A stretch of 64,000 nt of DNA from Stutzerimonas stutzeri (GTDB lineage: Bacteria; Pseudomonadota; Gammaproteobacteria; Pseudomonadales; Pseudomonadaceae): positions 2,431,001 through 2,495,000 of the forward strand of contig NZ_CP036186.1 in the NCBI RefSeq assembly GCF_015291885.1, written 5' to 3'. Below, piece by piece: positions 10,092 to 19,565 of the stretch. The notes beneath the pieces are model-generated. The model ran no database searches. It was not told the origin of the DNA and saw nothing but the letters and a program-made list of their open reading frames with translations. A program made the translations under genes and the position numbers. Each line of letters begins with the position of its first letter. Within the stretch, counting starts at the first letter, position 1.

Positions 10092-10808
10092 CTACATCAA
10101 CAATAGAAGGAACGAGTAGCCGAGCGACCCGAGCAGGAACGCACCAAAGCGGCTGTTACGTTCCGACGGCAGCTCTTCCTTGAGTACGTTGAGGATGATT
10201 GCTCCGGCGATGAACGCAGTGACTGCTGATACGCCTAGCTCGGACAGCTCGATGATTGCGCCGAACGCCCAGCCGACCAGCGTAGAGCCTGCCAGTATCC
10301 AGCGACCGCGTTGAGCGAACAGACGCTGATGGTCGTGCTGAAGAGCCACGTCATTGACCATGAAGTGCAGCGACATGGCCACGGTGTACCAGATCAGTTC
10401 CAGCTCCTGGCCTGGGTCGCGGTTGGCGAGGATATAGCCAATCAGAGCGTTGTAGCCCGCGAATGCACCAATGTGCAGCCAGAACACGCTGGCGTGGGAG
10501 GGTTCACCGTCAGACCGCTCACTGCGGTGCTGCTTGATCAGCCGCTCCAACCCATAGAAGGAGGCCAGCCCGATCAACGCCAGCAGATAAGCGTGGTGTT
10601 CCAGGTAGCGCAACGGGTGGAACCCGCTATCCTCCATCACCTTCTGCCCGTGAGCCAGCTCAGGGAGCAGATGAACGAATACGTAGGCGACGGCAACGCC
10701 ACCGGCCGCGGATAACCAGCGGCTGCGCGGCAACTGGTGCAGCTCGCTCAGCCTTCCAGCCAGCACGTGCGTGGCCGTCAGCAGCAGTGCGGCGATGAAT
10801 GTGAGCAT
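10092..10808 (-). CDS. ZIP-like integral membrane protein
   Basis: A 238-residue protein with about seven hydrophobic segments. The C-terminal region SAVTAFIAGAIILNVLKEELP resembles the ZIP-family helix pair that carries the acidic/His metal ligands, and HxxxN/H-type residues occur in SLHFMVNDV. ZIP proteins import divalent metals, but the first half (AYVFVHLLPELAHG) is divergent, so transport is not certain. It is convergent with cusA and divergent from gacA; its position beside a metal-efflux operon may be incidental. An AGG-containing ribosome site precedes the ATG at 10808. Confidence 0.7.
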   Translation of the reverse strand: MLTFIAALLLTATHVLAGRLSELHQLPRSRWLSAAGGVAVAYVFVHLLPELAHGQKVMEDSGFHPLRYLEHHAYLLALIGLASFYGLERLIKQHRSERSDGEPSHASVFWLHIGAFAGYNALIGYILANRDPGQELELIWYTVAMSLHFMVNDVALQHDHQRLFAQRGRWILAGSTLVGWAFGAIIELSELGVSAVTAFIAGAIILNVLKEELPSERNSRFGAFLLGSLGYSFLLLLM

Positions 10809-11015
10809 GGGATACCTGAGGGAATAGCCATCAAATCTGTGACTTTGGCCATCCGTCGGCGTTCAGCATGCAGTTCGTCGGTTGGCGGGTCGGAGTCATG
10901 ATCTCGATCAGTTAGCCGCGTCTTGATCGGCCAGGTCGATGATTTTTTTGATAGAGTTCGCTCCTGAAAAAGCGAGCAGCCAGCCAGCTTTTAGTACGGT
11001 CAATGAGGTGTCTGC

Positions 11016-11660
11016 TTGATTAGGGTGCTGGTGGTCGATGACCACGATCTGGTTCGCACAGGCATCAGCCGCATGTTGGCGGATATCTCCGGACTGCAGG
11101 TGATAGGCCAGGCGGACTCCGGCGAAGACGCCATTCGCAAGGCTCGGGAGCTCAAGCCCGACGTAGTCCTGATGGACGTGAAGATGCCCGGCATCGGTGG
11201 CCTCGAGGCGACCCGAAAACTGCTGCGCAGCTATCCCGACCTGAAGGTCATTGCCGTGACCATCTGTGAAGAAGACCCTTTCCCGACTCGCCTTCTGCAA
11301 GCCGGTGCAGCCGGCTACCTGACCAAAGGTGCTGCGCTGGAAGAAATGGTTCAGGCCATTCGCATGGTGTTTGGCGGCCAGCGTTACATCAGCCCGCAGA
11401 TCGCCCAGCAGCTGGCGCTTAAATCTTTCCAGCCGCAGCTCAGCGAATCACCGTTCGACTTGCTCTCCGAGCGGGAAATCCAGATCGCGCTGATGATTGC
11501 CAACTGCCAGAAAGTACAGAGCATCTCCGACAAGCTCTGTCTGTCACCGAAAACGGTCAACACCTACCGTTACCGCATCTTTGAAAAGCTGTCGATTACC
11601 AGTGATGTCGAGCTTGCCCTGCTGGCGGTTCGCCACGGGATGGTCGACACCGTCAACTAA
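11016..11660 (+). CDS. gacA: GacA response regulator (UvrY/SirA family), TTG start
   Basis: A NarL/FixJ-type response regulator of 214 residues, the output of the GacS/GacA system that switches on the RsmY/RsmZ small RNAs and hence secondary metabolism and lifestyle genes. The receiver domain has the acidic pair VVDDHD, phospho-Asp54 in LMDVKMP and Lys104; the C-terminal HTH is at about 145-205. The start codon is TTG with GAGG about 9 nt upstream, as in other Pseudomonas gacA genes. uvrC begins in the last base of its stop codon, giving the conserved gacA-uvrC-pgsA order. Confidence 0.97.
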   Translation: MIRVLVVDDHDLVRTGISRMLADISGLQVIGQADSGEDAIRKARELKPDVVLMDVKMPGIGGLEATRKLLRSYPDLKVIAVTICEEDPFPTRLLQAGAAGYLTKGAALEEMVQAIRMVFGGQRYISPQIAQQLALKSFQPQLSESPFDLLSEREIQIALMIANCQKVQSISDKLCLSPKTVNTYRYRIFEKLSITSDVELALLAVRHGMVDTVN

Positions 11661-13483
11661 TGACAGAAACTTTCGACTCATCTGCGTTCCTGGCGGCCTG
11701 CAGCGGCCGTCCAGGCGTGTATCGCATGTTCGATGCACAAGCCAAGCTGCTTTACGTCGGCAAGGCCAAGAATCTCAAGAAGCGTCTGGCCAGCTATTTC
11801 CGCAAGACGGGGCAGGCACCGAAGACCGCCGCCCTGGTGGCCAAGATCGCCCAGGTCGAAACCACGATCACTGCGAACGAGACCGAAGCGCTGCTGCTAG
11901 AGCAGACCCTGATCAAGCAATGGCGGCCGCCTTACAACATTCTGCTGCGAGACGATAAGTCCTACCCCTATGTATTCCTGTCAGCCGGTGAATTTCCACG
12001 ATTGAGCATTCATCGTGGCGCGAAGAAGGAGCCCGGACGCTACTTCGGCCCCTATCCGAGCGCCGGCGCTATCCGCGAAAGCCTGAGCCTGCTGCAGAAG
12101 GCATTCTTCGTGCGCCAATGCGAAGACAGCTACTACCGCAACCGCACGCGGCCCTGCCTGCAGTACCAGATCAAGCGCTGTAAGGCGCCTTGCGTAAAGC
12201 TGGTTGACCCAGTCGAGTACGCCGAAGATGTACGCCATTCGGTGATGTTCCTCGAAGGCCGCAGCAATGCACTGTCTGAAGAACTCTCGCGCAATATGGA
12301 AAAAGCGGCGGCAAGCCTCGACTTCGAGCGCGCCGCCGAAATCCGCGATCAAATGGCCATTCTGCGCCGGGTTCAGGATCAACAAAGCATGGAAGGCGGC
12401 ACCGGTGACGTGGATATCGTTGCGGCGGTGGTGAGCCCTGGCGGGGCCTGCGTGCATCTGATCACCGTACGGGGCGGTCGCGTGCTGGGGAGCAAGAACT
12501 TCTTCCCGCAAGTGGCGATAGAGGAAAGCGTCAGCGAGGTGTTGCAGGCGTTTCTTGAGCAATATTACGTCGGCGCTACCGAACGCGATTTGCCGGGGGA
12601 GTTGATCGTAAACGCTGTGCACGAAGACTTCCCTACGTTGATCAACGCCATCGCTGAATTGCGCAGCTTCGATCTGACGATTACTCACCGCGTGCGTGGT
12701 ACGCGTGCTCGCTGGCAGCAGCTGGCGCTGACCAACGCCGAACAGGCGATGTCCGCACGCCTGGCCAATCGTCAGCATCTGTCCGCACGCTTCGAGGCAC
12801 TGGCTGAAGCACTGGACCTCGATGAGCCGCCAATGCGCCTGGAGTGCTTCGATATCAGCCATTCCAGCGGTGAGGCAACAGTGGCGTCCTGCGTTGTCTT
12901 TGGCCCGGAGGGCCCGCTGAAATCCGACTACCGACGCTACAACATCGAGGGCGTCACCGCAGGTGATGACTATGCGGCGATGCATCAGGCGCTGTCCCGA
13001 CGTTTTCGCAAGGCGGCCGAAGGGGAGGGCAAACTACCGGATATATTGCTGGTCGATGGCGGCAAAGGTCAGCTCAACATGGCACGCGAGGTGCTCGAAG
13101 AGCTGGCCGTGCCGGAATTGATCCTGCTCGGGGTGGCCAAGGGCGTGACCCGCAAGCCAGGACTTGAAACACTCTACCTCAATGATGCGGCCCACGAGTT
13201 CACGCTTCCAGCAGACTCACCGGCACTGCACCTCATCCAGCAAGTACGCGATGAGGCTCACCGGTTCGCCATTACCGGTCACCGCGCCCGACGCGGGAAA
13301 ACGCGGCGAACATCGACGCTGGAGGGTGTCCCAGGCATCGGCCCGAAGCGCCGGCGCGAACTGCTTACGCATTTTGGCGGTCTTCAGGAACTGTGCAGAG
13401 CCAGCCTCGACGAGATCGCCAAGGCTCCCGGCATCAGCAAAAAGCTCGCTGAGTCGATTTATGCGGCTCTACACAGTGAGTAA
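11660..13483 (+). CDS. uvrC: UvrABC excinuclease subunit C
   Basis: The 607-residue dual-incision nuclease of nucleotide excision repair. Domains in order: GIY-YIG endonuclease (about 12-95; GVYRMF then [13 protein letters not shown]), a Cys cluster (C-X3-C type, KRCKAPC), the UVR/UvrB-contact motif (about 200-240), the RNase H-like second nuclease domain ([13 protein letters not shown] and LLVDGGKGQ) and tandem helix-hairpin-helix ([22 protein letters not shown]). Length and domain set are complete. It overlaps the gacA stop by one base. Confidence 0.98.
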   Translation: MTETFDSSAFLAACSGRPGVYRMFDAQAKLLYVGKAKNLKKRLASYFRKTGQAPKTAALVAKIAQVETTITANETEALLLEQTLIKQWRPPYNILLRDDKSYPYVFLSAGEFPRLSIHRGAKKEPGRYFGPYPSAGAIRESLSLLQKAFFVRQCEDSYYRNRTRPCLQYQIKRCKAPCVKLVDPVEYAEDVRHSVMFLEGRSNALSEELSRNMEKAAASLDFERAAEIRDQMAILRRVQDQQSMEGGTGDVDIVAAVVSPGGACVHLITVRGGRVLGSKNFFPQVAIEESVSEVLQAFLEQYYVGATERDLPGELIVNAVHEDFPTLINAIAELRSFDLTITHRVRGTRARWQQLALTNAEQAMSARLANRQHLSARFEALAEALDLDEPPMRLECFDISHSSGEATVASCVVFGPEGPLKSDYRRYNIEGVTAGDDYAAMHQALSRRFRKAAEGEGKLPDILLVDGGKGQLNMAREVLEELAVPELILLGVAKGVTRKPGLETLYLNDAAHEFTLPADSPALHLIQQVRDEAHRFAITGHRARRGKTRRTSTLEGVPGIGPKRRRELLTHFGGLQELCRASLDEIAKAPGISKKLAESIYAALHSE

Positions 13484-13516
13484 ACTGTCCCCGAATTCCG
13501 CCGATCAGTGGTACCG

Positions 13517-14074
13517 ATGAATATCCCGAACCTGCTCACCGTTCTACGCGTGCTGCTGATACCCATCTTCATTTTGCTTTTCTATCTCCCTTTTTACTGG
13601 AGCTATCTGGCCGCAAGCGCGGTATTCACCGTGGCAGCGCTGACTGACTGGCTCGATGGCTACCTGGCGCGGCGCTTGGAGCAGAGCACGCCATTCGGTG
13701 CGTTTCTCGACCCAGTTGCGGACAAGCTGATGGTGGCCGTAGCGTTGGTGCTACTGGTTGAAGAGCATGGGAATCTCTGGCTGACGTTGCCGGCGGCCAT
13801 CATCATCGGTCGCGAAATCGTGGTTTCCGCATTGCGCGAGTGGATGGCGGAGCTGGGTGCCCGAGCGCAAGTGGCAGTGTCGAATCTGGGCAAGTGGAAG
13901 ACTGCCGCGCAGATGGTCGCACTGGTGGTGCTGCTGGCTAACCCGCCACAACCGACGGTCTGGGTCGGCATGGGCTATGCGCTGTTGATCGTCGCTGCGG
14001 GTCTGACGCTGTGGTCGATGATCAATTACCTGATGGCCGCCTGGCCGCACTTGAGTCCTACCGAAAAGAAATAA
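13517..14074 (+). CDS. pgsA: CDP-diacylglycerol-glycerol-3-phosphate 3-phosphatidyltransferase
   Basis: An inner-membrane enzyme that makes phosphatidylglycerophosphate, committing CDP-diacylglycerol to phosphatidylglycerol and cardiolipin. The CDP-alcohol phosphotransferase signature D-G-x2-A-R-x8-G-x3-D-x3-D is visible in [10 protein letters not shown] through [12 protein letters not shown]. About four to five membrane segments. The ATG at 13517 ([12 protein letters not shown]) matches the family N-terminus; an in-frame GTG at 13508 is less likely. It is followed by tRNA genes, the same order as in enteric bacteria. Confidence 0.97.
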   Translation: MNIPNLLTVLRVLLIPIFILLFYLPFYWSYLAASAVFTVAALTDWLDGYLARRLEQSTPFGAFLDPVADKLMVAVALVLLVEEHGNLWLTLPAAIIIGREIVVSALREWMAELGARAQVAVSNLGKWKTAAQMVALVVLLANPPQPTVWVGMGYALLIVAAGLTLWSMINYLMAAWPHLSPTEKK

Positions 14075-14094
14075 AAACTTTTTTAATCAAAGGG

Positions 14095-14122
14095 TTGACG
14101 GCAGCATTCGATCGTATAAAAT
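14095..14122 (+). promoter_or_regulatory. Sigma-70 promoter of the tRNA-Gly/Cys operon
   Basis: A TTGACG -35 box (14095-14100) and a TAAAAT -10 box (14117-14122) are separated by 16 bp, followed by a GC-rich discriminator (GGCGCCCG), which is usual for stringently controlled stable-RNA promoters. The tRNA-Gly 5' end is 20 nt further on. Confidence 0.75.
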
Positions 14123-14142
14123 GGCGCCCGTCACCAAGACAT

Positions 14143-14218
<76 letters not shown>

Positions 14219-14264
14219 GTTTGTAAGATCGCGCCGCAGAAGTTATGCGGCGCCTTCGTTTTGA

Positions 14265-14338
14265 GGCCGGTTGGCAGAGTGGTTATGCAGCGGATTGCAA
14301 ATCCGTGTACGCCGGTTCGATTCCGACATCGGCCTCCA
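14265..14338 (+). tRNA. tRNA-Cys (anticodon GCA)
   Basis: A 74-nt cloverleaf with encoded CCA. Acceptor GGCCGGT pairs with ATCGGCC (one G-T pair), the anticodon loop is ATTGCAAA and the T-loop is GTTCGATTC. A strong terminator starts 10 nt downstream, so this tRNA operon ends here without the tRNA-Leu expected next. Confidence 0.98.
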
Positions 14339-14347
14339 TATTGAAGG

Positions 14348-14382
14348 GCCCCAAGCAATTCGTTGCTTGGGGCTTTTCTTTT
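14348..14382 (+). terminator. Rho-independent terminator of the tRNA operon
   Basis: GCCCCAAGCAA, a TTCG tetraloop and TTGCTTGGGGC form a perfect 11-bp stem, followed by TTTTCTTTT. Confidence 0.95.
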
Positions 14383-14483
14383 GCGCGTAGAAAACAGTTG
14401 TTCGTCGTATAGCGTTTCAGGCAGCGAGCGACTCCATGAACACTATCTATACTCCACGAGCAAACTTGCGCAGGAGAATAGCC

Positions 14484-14729
14484 ATGCGACGCCTCTCAGC
14501 CTTTGTTTTCGCCTTCTTGCTCAGTGTCCCAGCGCTGGCGATGCATTGCCCTATGGATATGAGCAAGATTGATGAGCAGCTCAAGACCAATCCACCGAAA
14601 GATGCCGCCACGCTGCAGCAGGTCCGAGAGTTGCGCGCGGAGGGCGAGCAACTGCATCAGGCAGGTAAGCACGCCGACTCGGTCAGGGTGCTCGGCAGGG
14701 CGCTGTATCTGCTAGGCCTGAAGCCCTGA
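14484..14729 (+). CDS. Small secreted protein of unknown function
   Basis: An 81-residue protein with a clear signal peptide (about 1-20, FVFAFLLSVPALA) and a short mature chain beginning MHCPMDMSKIDEQL that is charged and helical (ATLQQVRELRAEGEQLHQAGKH). The C-x-M-D-M segment could bind metal, but this is only a suggestion. The start at 14484 has AGGAGA 6 nt upstream; an ATG at 14436 lacks a ribosome site. It ends exactly where a convergent gene ends. Confidence 0.75.
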   Translation: MRRLSAFVFAFLLSVPALAMHCPMDMSKIDEQLKTNPPKDAATLQQVRELRAEGEQLHQAGKHADSVRVLGRALYLLGLKP

Positions 14730-14924
14730 TCAGCGTGATCGGCGCAGACCTACCAGCAGCCAGAAGAGCAGTCCCAGAATCGGAAAGACAGCGATGCCGA
14801 TCGCCCAGAGCGCTTTTGCGCCTACGGTTCGGTCGCTTTTGAATACGCTGATTACCGCGAGCAGATTCAGGGCTATCAGGACCACTGCGGCCGCGATAGC
14901 CAGATACGTCATCGAATCGGGCAC
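14730..14924 (-). CDS. PLDc_N-type two-helix membrane protein
   Basis: A 64-residue membrane protein with two hydrophobic helices (about 4-26 and 37-58) and the GAKALWAIGIAVFPILGLLFWLLVG pattern seen in the phospholipase-D N-terminal (PLDc_N) family; the run is given only to locate helix 2 and its key WxI-FPxxG residues. It has no catalytic HKD motif and is probably a small inner-membrane protein of unknown role. An AGGAGAATGAG ribosome site lies upstream of the ATG. It abuts the preceding convergent gene with no gap. Confidence 0.75.
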   Translation of the reverse strand: MPDSMTYLAIAAAVVLIALNLLAVISVFKSDRTVGAKALWAIGIAVFPILGLLFWLLVGLRRSR

Positions 14925-15035
14925 TTCTCATTCTCCTGGCAGTTCACATTGTGAGGCCGTGAACTACGCAGAACGGTTCCATTCGGCAAAGCCATGCCGT
15001 GCCGCCGGTGCGGCTCGGTGGAAACACCGCATTAC

Positions 15036-15266
15036 TCAGCCAAGCAGTTGTTGGAGCTCATCACTGCTAGGCACCTTGCCTTCCACAACGATTTCTTCGT
15101 CTATTGCCAGCGCCGGGGTGCGCATGACGCCCGCGTCGATGATGGCGTTGACGTCGGTGACCTTTTCAACCTCGAAATCGAGCCCAAGACGCCGCGCGGC
15201 CGCTTCGGCGTTGGCGGTGAGTTGCTGGCACTTGGCGCAGCCGGATCCATAAACAGTCAGCTTCAT
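15036..15266 (-). CDS. Thioredoxin-like small CxxC (redox-active disulfide) protein
   Basis: A 76-residue thioredoxin-fold protein beginning MKLTVYGSGC with a Cys-Ala-Lys-Cys active site (Cys10, Cys13) and the cis-Pro segment MRTPALAID. It matches the small redox-active disulfide proteins encoded with YraQ/ArsP-type permeases. The ATG at 15266 has a GAGA ribosome site; a GTG at 15278 overlaps the permease stop and is an alternative start. It is the last gene of the leftward arsenic operon and may act with the permease as a redox or thiol-transfer partner, which is inference. Confidence 0.85.
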   Translation of the reverse strand: MKLTVYGSGCAKCQQLTANAEAAARRLGLDFEVEKVTDVNAIIDAGVMRTPALAIDEEIVVEGKVPSSDELQQLLG

Positions 15267-15274
15267 CGTCGTTC

Positions 15275-16651
15275 TCACATCAGTTGCCCATAGAGATAGC
15301 CGCTGAGCGTGGCCATGACCACGACCAGCGAGCAGTACACGATCGTTTTCTGCGTGCCGAGCACGGTGCGAATCACCAGCATGTTCGGTAGCGACAACGC
15401 AGGACCTGCCAACAGGATTGCCAGCTCCGGGCCCTTACCCATACCCGCGCCCAGCAGGCCTTCGACAATGGGCACTTCGGTCAGAGTGGAAAAATACATG
15501 AAGGCGCCCAATACCGAGGCGAGGAGGGTGGAGGTGAAACTGTTATCGCCGACAGCCCAGACTACCCATTCGCTGGGGATCAGCCCTTCATGGCCAGGGC
15601 GGCCGAGCAGCATGCCAGCGATCAGTACTCCGCCAAGCAGCAACGGCATGATCTGTTTGGTGAAGTCCCAGCTCTGCCCAACCCATTCCTGACCTGCCGC
15701 ATTCTCGCGACTGGCTTGTAGCATAAGCCCGGCGATGCCAATAACCATTGCCAGTTCTGGCCACTGCGGCGCAATTAGAGCGCTAACAGCAACCAATGCG
15801 CCGATAGCTAGCAATGGCTTAACCGACCACTTCCAACGGCGTACCAGCAGTGTTGCCAGCAATATTGCGAGGAGCGCGGTGATTGGCCATTTCCACGCGT
15901 GAATCACCATCCAGATCGCGCTATCGGCGCTCGCCCAGTTGGCGAATACCAAGATGCCTATCATCAAGGTGAACAACGCCACGATGTCACCAATTGGGTG
16001 TCCATCGTCGTCATCGGCGAAGCCACGTGCGCCCTTGGCTGCACGCGCATCCTCCTCATGGCGGTAAAGCAAATGCATGATGGCGCCGATCACGAGAGCG
16101 AACAAAATGGCGCCCACCGCACGGGCAATGCCAAGCTCAGCACCCAGTATCTTGGCGGTGACCACAATGGCCATGACATTGATCGCAGGCCCCGAATAGA
16201 GAAAGGCGATTGCTGCACCCAGGCCGGCACCGCGCTTGTAGATGCCGCCAAACAACGGCAGCACGGTGCAGGAGCACACGGCCAACAGCGTGCCAGCGAC
16301 GGACGCTACACCGAACGCCACGGGCCTCGGCGAGGCCGGGCCGAGGTGCTTCATCACGGCGCCCTGGCTGATGTAGACGGCCATCGCACCAGCAATGACG
16401 AAGGCAGGTAACAGGCAGAGAATCACATGCTCGCGGGCATACCATTGCGTCAGACGCAGGCCTTCCAGCACCGCGTTCTCGAAACGCGGCTGATCCATCG
16501 GCAGGAAGAAGATCAGCAGAAACGCGACGCACATTCCGAGCAGCAGCTTCGCTTCGGTAGGGCGATTCCGCCAGAAACTGCCCATGTGCGCACTTAGTGA
16601 AGGCTGTGCATCACTGGCCGCTGCGGGCTGCTCTTGTGCGGGGCTGTCCAT
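15275..16651 (-). CDS. ArsP/YraQ-type (DUF318) permease
   Basis: A 458-residue polytopic permease with about ten membrane segments. The family signature VCSCTVLPLFGGIYKRG followed by FLYSGPAINV is present, as is the second-half STLTEVPIVEGL. ArsP members export trivalent organoarsenicals, while other YraQ relatives have unknown substrates, so the substrate is inferred from the ars context. The start at 16651 (MDSPAQ) is fixed by GAGGA 8 nt upstream; longer forms from 16666 or a TTG at 16744 lack such a site. It lies downstream of acr3 and is followed by a CxxC thioredoxin-like gene. Confidence 0.85.
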   Translation of the reverse strand: MDSPAQEQPAAASDAQPSLSAHMGSFWRNRPTEAKLLLGMCVAFLLIFFLPMDQPRFENAVLEGLRLTQWYAREHVILCLLPAFVIAGAMAVYISQGAVMKHLGPASPRPVAFGVASVAGTLLAVCSCTVLPLFGGIYKRGAGLGAAIAFLYSGPAINVMAIVVTAKILGAELGIARAVGAILFALVIGAIMHLLYRHEEDARAAKGARGFADDDDGHPIGDIVALFTLMIGILVFANWASADSAIWMVIHAWKWPITALLAILLATLLVRRWKWSVKPLLAIGALVAVSALIAPQWPELAMVIGIAGLMLQASRENAAGQEWVGQSWDFTKQIMPLLLGGVLIAGMLLGRPGHEGLIPSEWVVWAVGDNSFTSTLLASVLGAFMYFSTLTEVPIVEGLLGAGMGKGPELAILLAGPALSLPNMLVIRTVLGTQKTIVYCSLVVVMATLSGYLYGQLM

Positions 16652-16740
16652 GTCGATGGTCCTCATTAGACTGCGTTGATGGTAGCCAGCCGGTACGCAG
16701 CCCTGCTGATCAGGATCAAGCGCGGGTAAGTGTTCCTCTC

Positions 16741-17820
16741 TCAATCGGCAGGCAGTGCGCGGTTATACCAGTCACGACTGCGGTTGATGCTGCGCACCAG
16801 CCAGAGCATGACCGGCACCTCGATCAACACGCCCACAACGGTCGCAAGGGCTGCACCGGAATTGAAACCATAGAGCACGATGGCAACGGCAACCGCCAGT
16901 TCGAAGAAGTTCGAAGCACCGATCATCGCCGAAGGGCCGGCGACATCATGGCGAACCAGAAAGCGACGGTTGAGCCAATAGCCGAGCCCGGCGATGAACA
17001 GTGTTTGCAACAGGATCGGTACCGCAAGCATCGCGATGATCAACGGCTGAGCAACGATCGCTTCGCCCTGGAAGGAGAAAAGAAGCACCAGGGTTGCCAG
17101 CAGCGCCACGATGGAAAACGGTTGGACCTTCGCCAGTGCCGCTTGGAAGGCCTTTTCACCGCGTTTCATCAGCCGGCCGCGAATGAATTGGGCAATGGCC
17201 AGTGGAATGACGATGTACATCACCACCGAGAGCAGCAGGGTGTCCCAGGGCACCGGGATCGAGGACACGCCGAGCAGCAGCGCGACGATTGGCGCAAAGG
17301 CGAACACCATCACCACGTCGTTGAGCGCCACCTGGGTCAGGGTGAAGTTGGCGTTGCCGTTACAGAGATTGCTCCAGACGAAGACCATCGCCGTGCACGG
17401 TGCGGCGCCGAGAAGGATCAGGCCAGCCATGTAGCTATCGAGCTCGGAAGCCGGGAGCCACGGCGCGAAGACATGCTTGATGAATACCCAGCCAAGCAGC
17501 GCCATGGTGAATGGCTTGACTGCCCAGTTGACGAACAGCGTTATGCCCATGCTCGCCCGCTGCGCGTAAACCTCGCGCAGTGCCGAGAAATCGATCTTCA
17601 TCAGCATCGGGATGATCATCACCCAGATCAGCAGACCGACCGGGATATTCACGTGGGCGATTTCCAGCGCACCGACCGCTTGTGCAGCGGCGGGCATGCC
17701 CAGGCCGAGGAGGGTGCCGGCAATGATGCAGAGGAACACCCAAAGCGTCAGATAACGCTCGAAAAAGCCGAGTGGGGCGCCGGCGGCTTGCTTGCCGACC
17801 ACTTCACATTGACTGGACAT
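16741..17820 (-). CDS. acr3: Arsenite efflux permease, ACR3 family
   Basis: A 359-residue, ten-helix inner-membrane arsenite (and antimonite) exporter. The conserved thiolate Cys142 is in GAAPCTAMVFVWS, and the second family motif with a conserved Glu is FFELAVAVAI. It is the core arsenite pump of the island and sits between arsO and the DUF318 permease in the leftward operon. Confidence 0.96.
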   Translation of the reverse strand: MSSQCEVVGKQAAGAPLGFFERYLTLWVFLCIIAGTLLGLGMPAAAQAVGALEIAHVNIPVGLLIWVMIIPMLMKIDFSALREVYAQRASMGITLFVNWAVKPFTMALLGWVFIKHVFAPWLPASELDSYMAGLILLGAAPCTAMVFVWSNLCNGNANFTLTQVALNDVVMVFAFAPIVALLLGVSSIPVPWDTLLLSVVMYIVIPLAIAQFIRGRLMKRGEKAFQAALAKVQPFSIVALLATLVLLFSFQGEAIVAQPLIIAMLAVPILLQTLFIAGLGYWLNRRFLVRHDVAGPSAMIGASNFFELAVAVAIVLYGFNSGAALATVVGVLIEVPVMLWLVRSINRSRDWYNRALPAD

Positions 17821-17868
17821 CGCTAATTACACCTTCTCGCATGATGATCGGAATTGCATCGATGGATG

Positions 17869-18951
17869 CTAGGGGCGCTGCGGGGACGTCGTGGTAAGTG
17901 CCTGAACGACCTCATCGACGGTACTTCGCGCCGTGCGGGTGACGCCGATCAGCGTGGCAGACGCCATGCCGGTCCAGTCGCCGTAGCCAACCAGCCATAG
18001 GTTGGGCTGCTTCACGACCCGGGTATCCTCTACCTGTATCTTGCCATCCGCCTCGACGACGCCGAGTTCACGAAGATGATCCAAGGCTGGTCGAAAACCG
18101 GTGCACCAGATCACCGCATCCAAGTCCGCAGAGCGCCCATTCGCCCACTCGGCGCCCGTTTCGGTGAATCGCACAAATGGGGGTTCGGCCACCAAAACGC
18201 CGCGCTCGCGGGCTTCGCGCACCGGCGGCACCATGACGATGTCACCGAAGCCGCCGGCCGGCTCGTCGATGCTGCGCCCCTCCTGCTGCGCCTTCCAGCG
18301 CGCGGTGGCGCGCTCGAACAGCACGCGGCCGTCGACGTCGTCGGGCAGAAAAGCAGGTGGCTCCTGGGTGATCCAGAGTGTTTCGCTGACACTGGATAGC
18401 TCGGCGAGGAGCTGCGCGCCGGAGTTACCGCCGCCCACCACCATCACCCGTTTACCTGCGAAGGGAGCGGGGTCACGGTAGTGCGCCGAGTGAATCTGCA
18501 CACCCTGAAAAAACTCGCGCCCTTCATAAGGCGGAATGAAAGGCTTGCTCCAGGTGCCCGTCGCGCTGATGACTGCGCGAGCCAGCCACTGATGATCGCC
18601 TGCTTGCACACGCCAGAGATCGTCGAGGCGGCTGATCGAATCGACTCGAACTGGTCGCTGAATCGGAAATTGATAGCGGTCTTCGTAACGTCGCAAATAA
18701 TCGATAACGTCGTTGCGCGTAGGATTGCCCAGCCCGGCCGGAGCAGGCATCGGCCAGCCAGCGATTGAACTCCAGGCGGCGGGTGAGAACAGCCGCAGCG
18801 AGTCCCAGGCATGCAGCCAGGCACCACCGGGGCCGGGCTGTTCATCCAACAGCAGATAGGACAGCGACGTGCGCCGCAGAAAGTACGCGGTCGTCAGGGC
18901 GGACTGTCCTGCGCCAATGATGATGACATCGAGAACATTGGGTGCTGTCAT
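17869..18951 (-). CDS. arsO: ArsO-like flavin-dependent monooxygenase
   Basis: A 360-residue flavoprotein of the Baeyer-Villiger/ArsO type. It has the N-terminal FAD-binding motif [13 protein letters not shown], a second Rossmann NADPH motif [10 protein letters not shown] and the ATGTWSKPF and WCTGFRP segments typical of these monooxygenases. The ATG at 18951 ([15 protein letters not shown]) is the family start; a longer frame to 19074 would run through the operator region. ArsO genes are frequent in Pseudomonas ars islands; their exact substrate is unsettled. First gene of the leftward operon, divergent from arsC. Confidence 0.9.
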   Translation of the reverse strand: MTAPNVLDVIIIGAGQSALTTAYFLRRTSLSYLLLDEQPGPGGAWLHAWDSLRLFSPAAWSSIAGWPMPAPAGLGNPTRNDVIDYLRRYEDRYQFPIQRPVRVDSISRLDDLWRVQAGDHQWLARAVISATGTWSKPFIPPYEGREFFQGVQIHSAHYRDPAPFAGKRVMVVGGGNSGAQLLAELSSVSETLWITQEPPAFLPDDVDGRVLFERATARWKAQQEGRSIDEPAGGFGDIVMVPPVREARERGVLVAEPPFVRFTETGAEWANGRSADLDAVIWCTGFRPALDHLRELGVVEADGKIQVEDTRVVKQPNLWLVGYGDWTGMASATLIGVTRTARSTVDEVVQALTTTSPQRP

Positions 18952-18972
18952 CAAGCGGCTCCCGCAGGTTGA

Positions 18973-18986
18973 TATTCGCTCGAATA
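18973..18986. promoter_or_regulatory. Palindrome TATTCG-CT-CGAATA, candidate ArsR operator (arsO side)
   Basis: TATTCG, a 2-nt spacer and CGAATA form a perfect inverted repeat 22 bp upstream of the arsO start codon, within the arsO/arsC divergent intergenic region. ArsR-family repressors bind AT-rich inverted repeats of this kind; the assignment is inference. Confidence 0.5.
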
Positions 18987-19085
18987 AATATATGCGATAC
19001 GGAATATACGCCTCCTGCCCCGGCGCAACAAACTTGCCTACCACAGCGCGCTGTAGATAGGTGGCCGAGCTCAAGGATGCTTTAC

Positions 19086-19104
19086 TTGCTTATACGCTAA
19101 GCAA
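19086..19104. promoter_or_regulatory. Inverted repeat TTGCTTA-N5-TAAGCAA, candidate ArsR operator (arsC side)
   Basis: A perfect 7-bp inverted repeat with a 5-bp spacer lies 38 bp before the arsC start codon. With the second palindrome at 18973 it brackets the two divergent promoters, which fits one ArsR dimer site per direction. Confidence 0.5.
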
Positions 19105-19141
19105 TATATTCGCCCAGGCATATCTTGTGGGGAACTGCTTC

Positions 19142-19555
19142 ATGGCCTACAAATCGCGTGTCCTGTTTGTCTGCGTTGCCAATTCGGCGCGCTCGCAGCT
19201 TGCCGAGGCGCTGCTGCGGCACACCGATTCGGAGCGCTTCGAAGCGTTCAGTGCGGGCACCACACCGACCGAGGTCGATGTGCGCGCCCTGGCGGCGCTC
19301 GAGCAGCTCGGCGTGCCGACCGCGGGCTTACGTAGTAAATCGCTGACGGAACTGGAGGGGCAGCAGTTCGATTTCGTGATCACCCTCTGTGACAAGTCAT
19401 CGCTGGAGTGCCACGCGCTGCCTGGCGCGGGTGAGTACATCGCCTGGAACTTCGAAGACCCTGCCAGCAGCGACCAGCCGGATGCCTATCGGCACACGCT
19501 TCACGAGATACATGAGCGGATCAAGATGTTCGTGTTGGTCAAGAACAAGCGCTGA
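19142..19555 (+). CDS. arsC: Low-molecular-weight phosphatase-type arsenate reductase (first copy)
   Basis: A 137-residue member of the LMW protein-tyrosine-phosphatase/ArsC family. The P-loop CVANSARSQ carries nucleophile Cys11 and Arg17, and a further Cys occurs in TLCDKSSLEC. This class reduces arsenate to arsenite with glutaredoxin or thioredoxin. The ATG at 19142 is the family start with GGGGA upstream; an upstream GTG-frame extension runs into the operator. First gene of the rightward operon; the chain is short of the usual C-terminal segment compared with the second copy at 19936, so it may be specialised or a different phosphatase subtype. Confidence 0.85.
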   Translation: MAYKSRVLFVCVANSARSQLAEALLRHTDSERFEAFSAGTTPTEVDVRALAALEQLGVPTAGLRSKSLTELEGQQFDFVITLCDKSSLECHALPGAGEYIAWNFEDPASSDQPDAYRHTLHEIHERIKMFVLVKNKR

Positions 19556-19565
19556 GAAGATATCA

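Noticed and set aside
16597..17826. 409-codon frame antisense to acr3
   Set aside because: His/Asp/Gln-rich shadow frame over a transporter with a conserved Cys motif.
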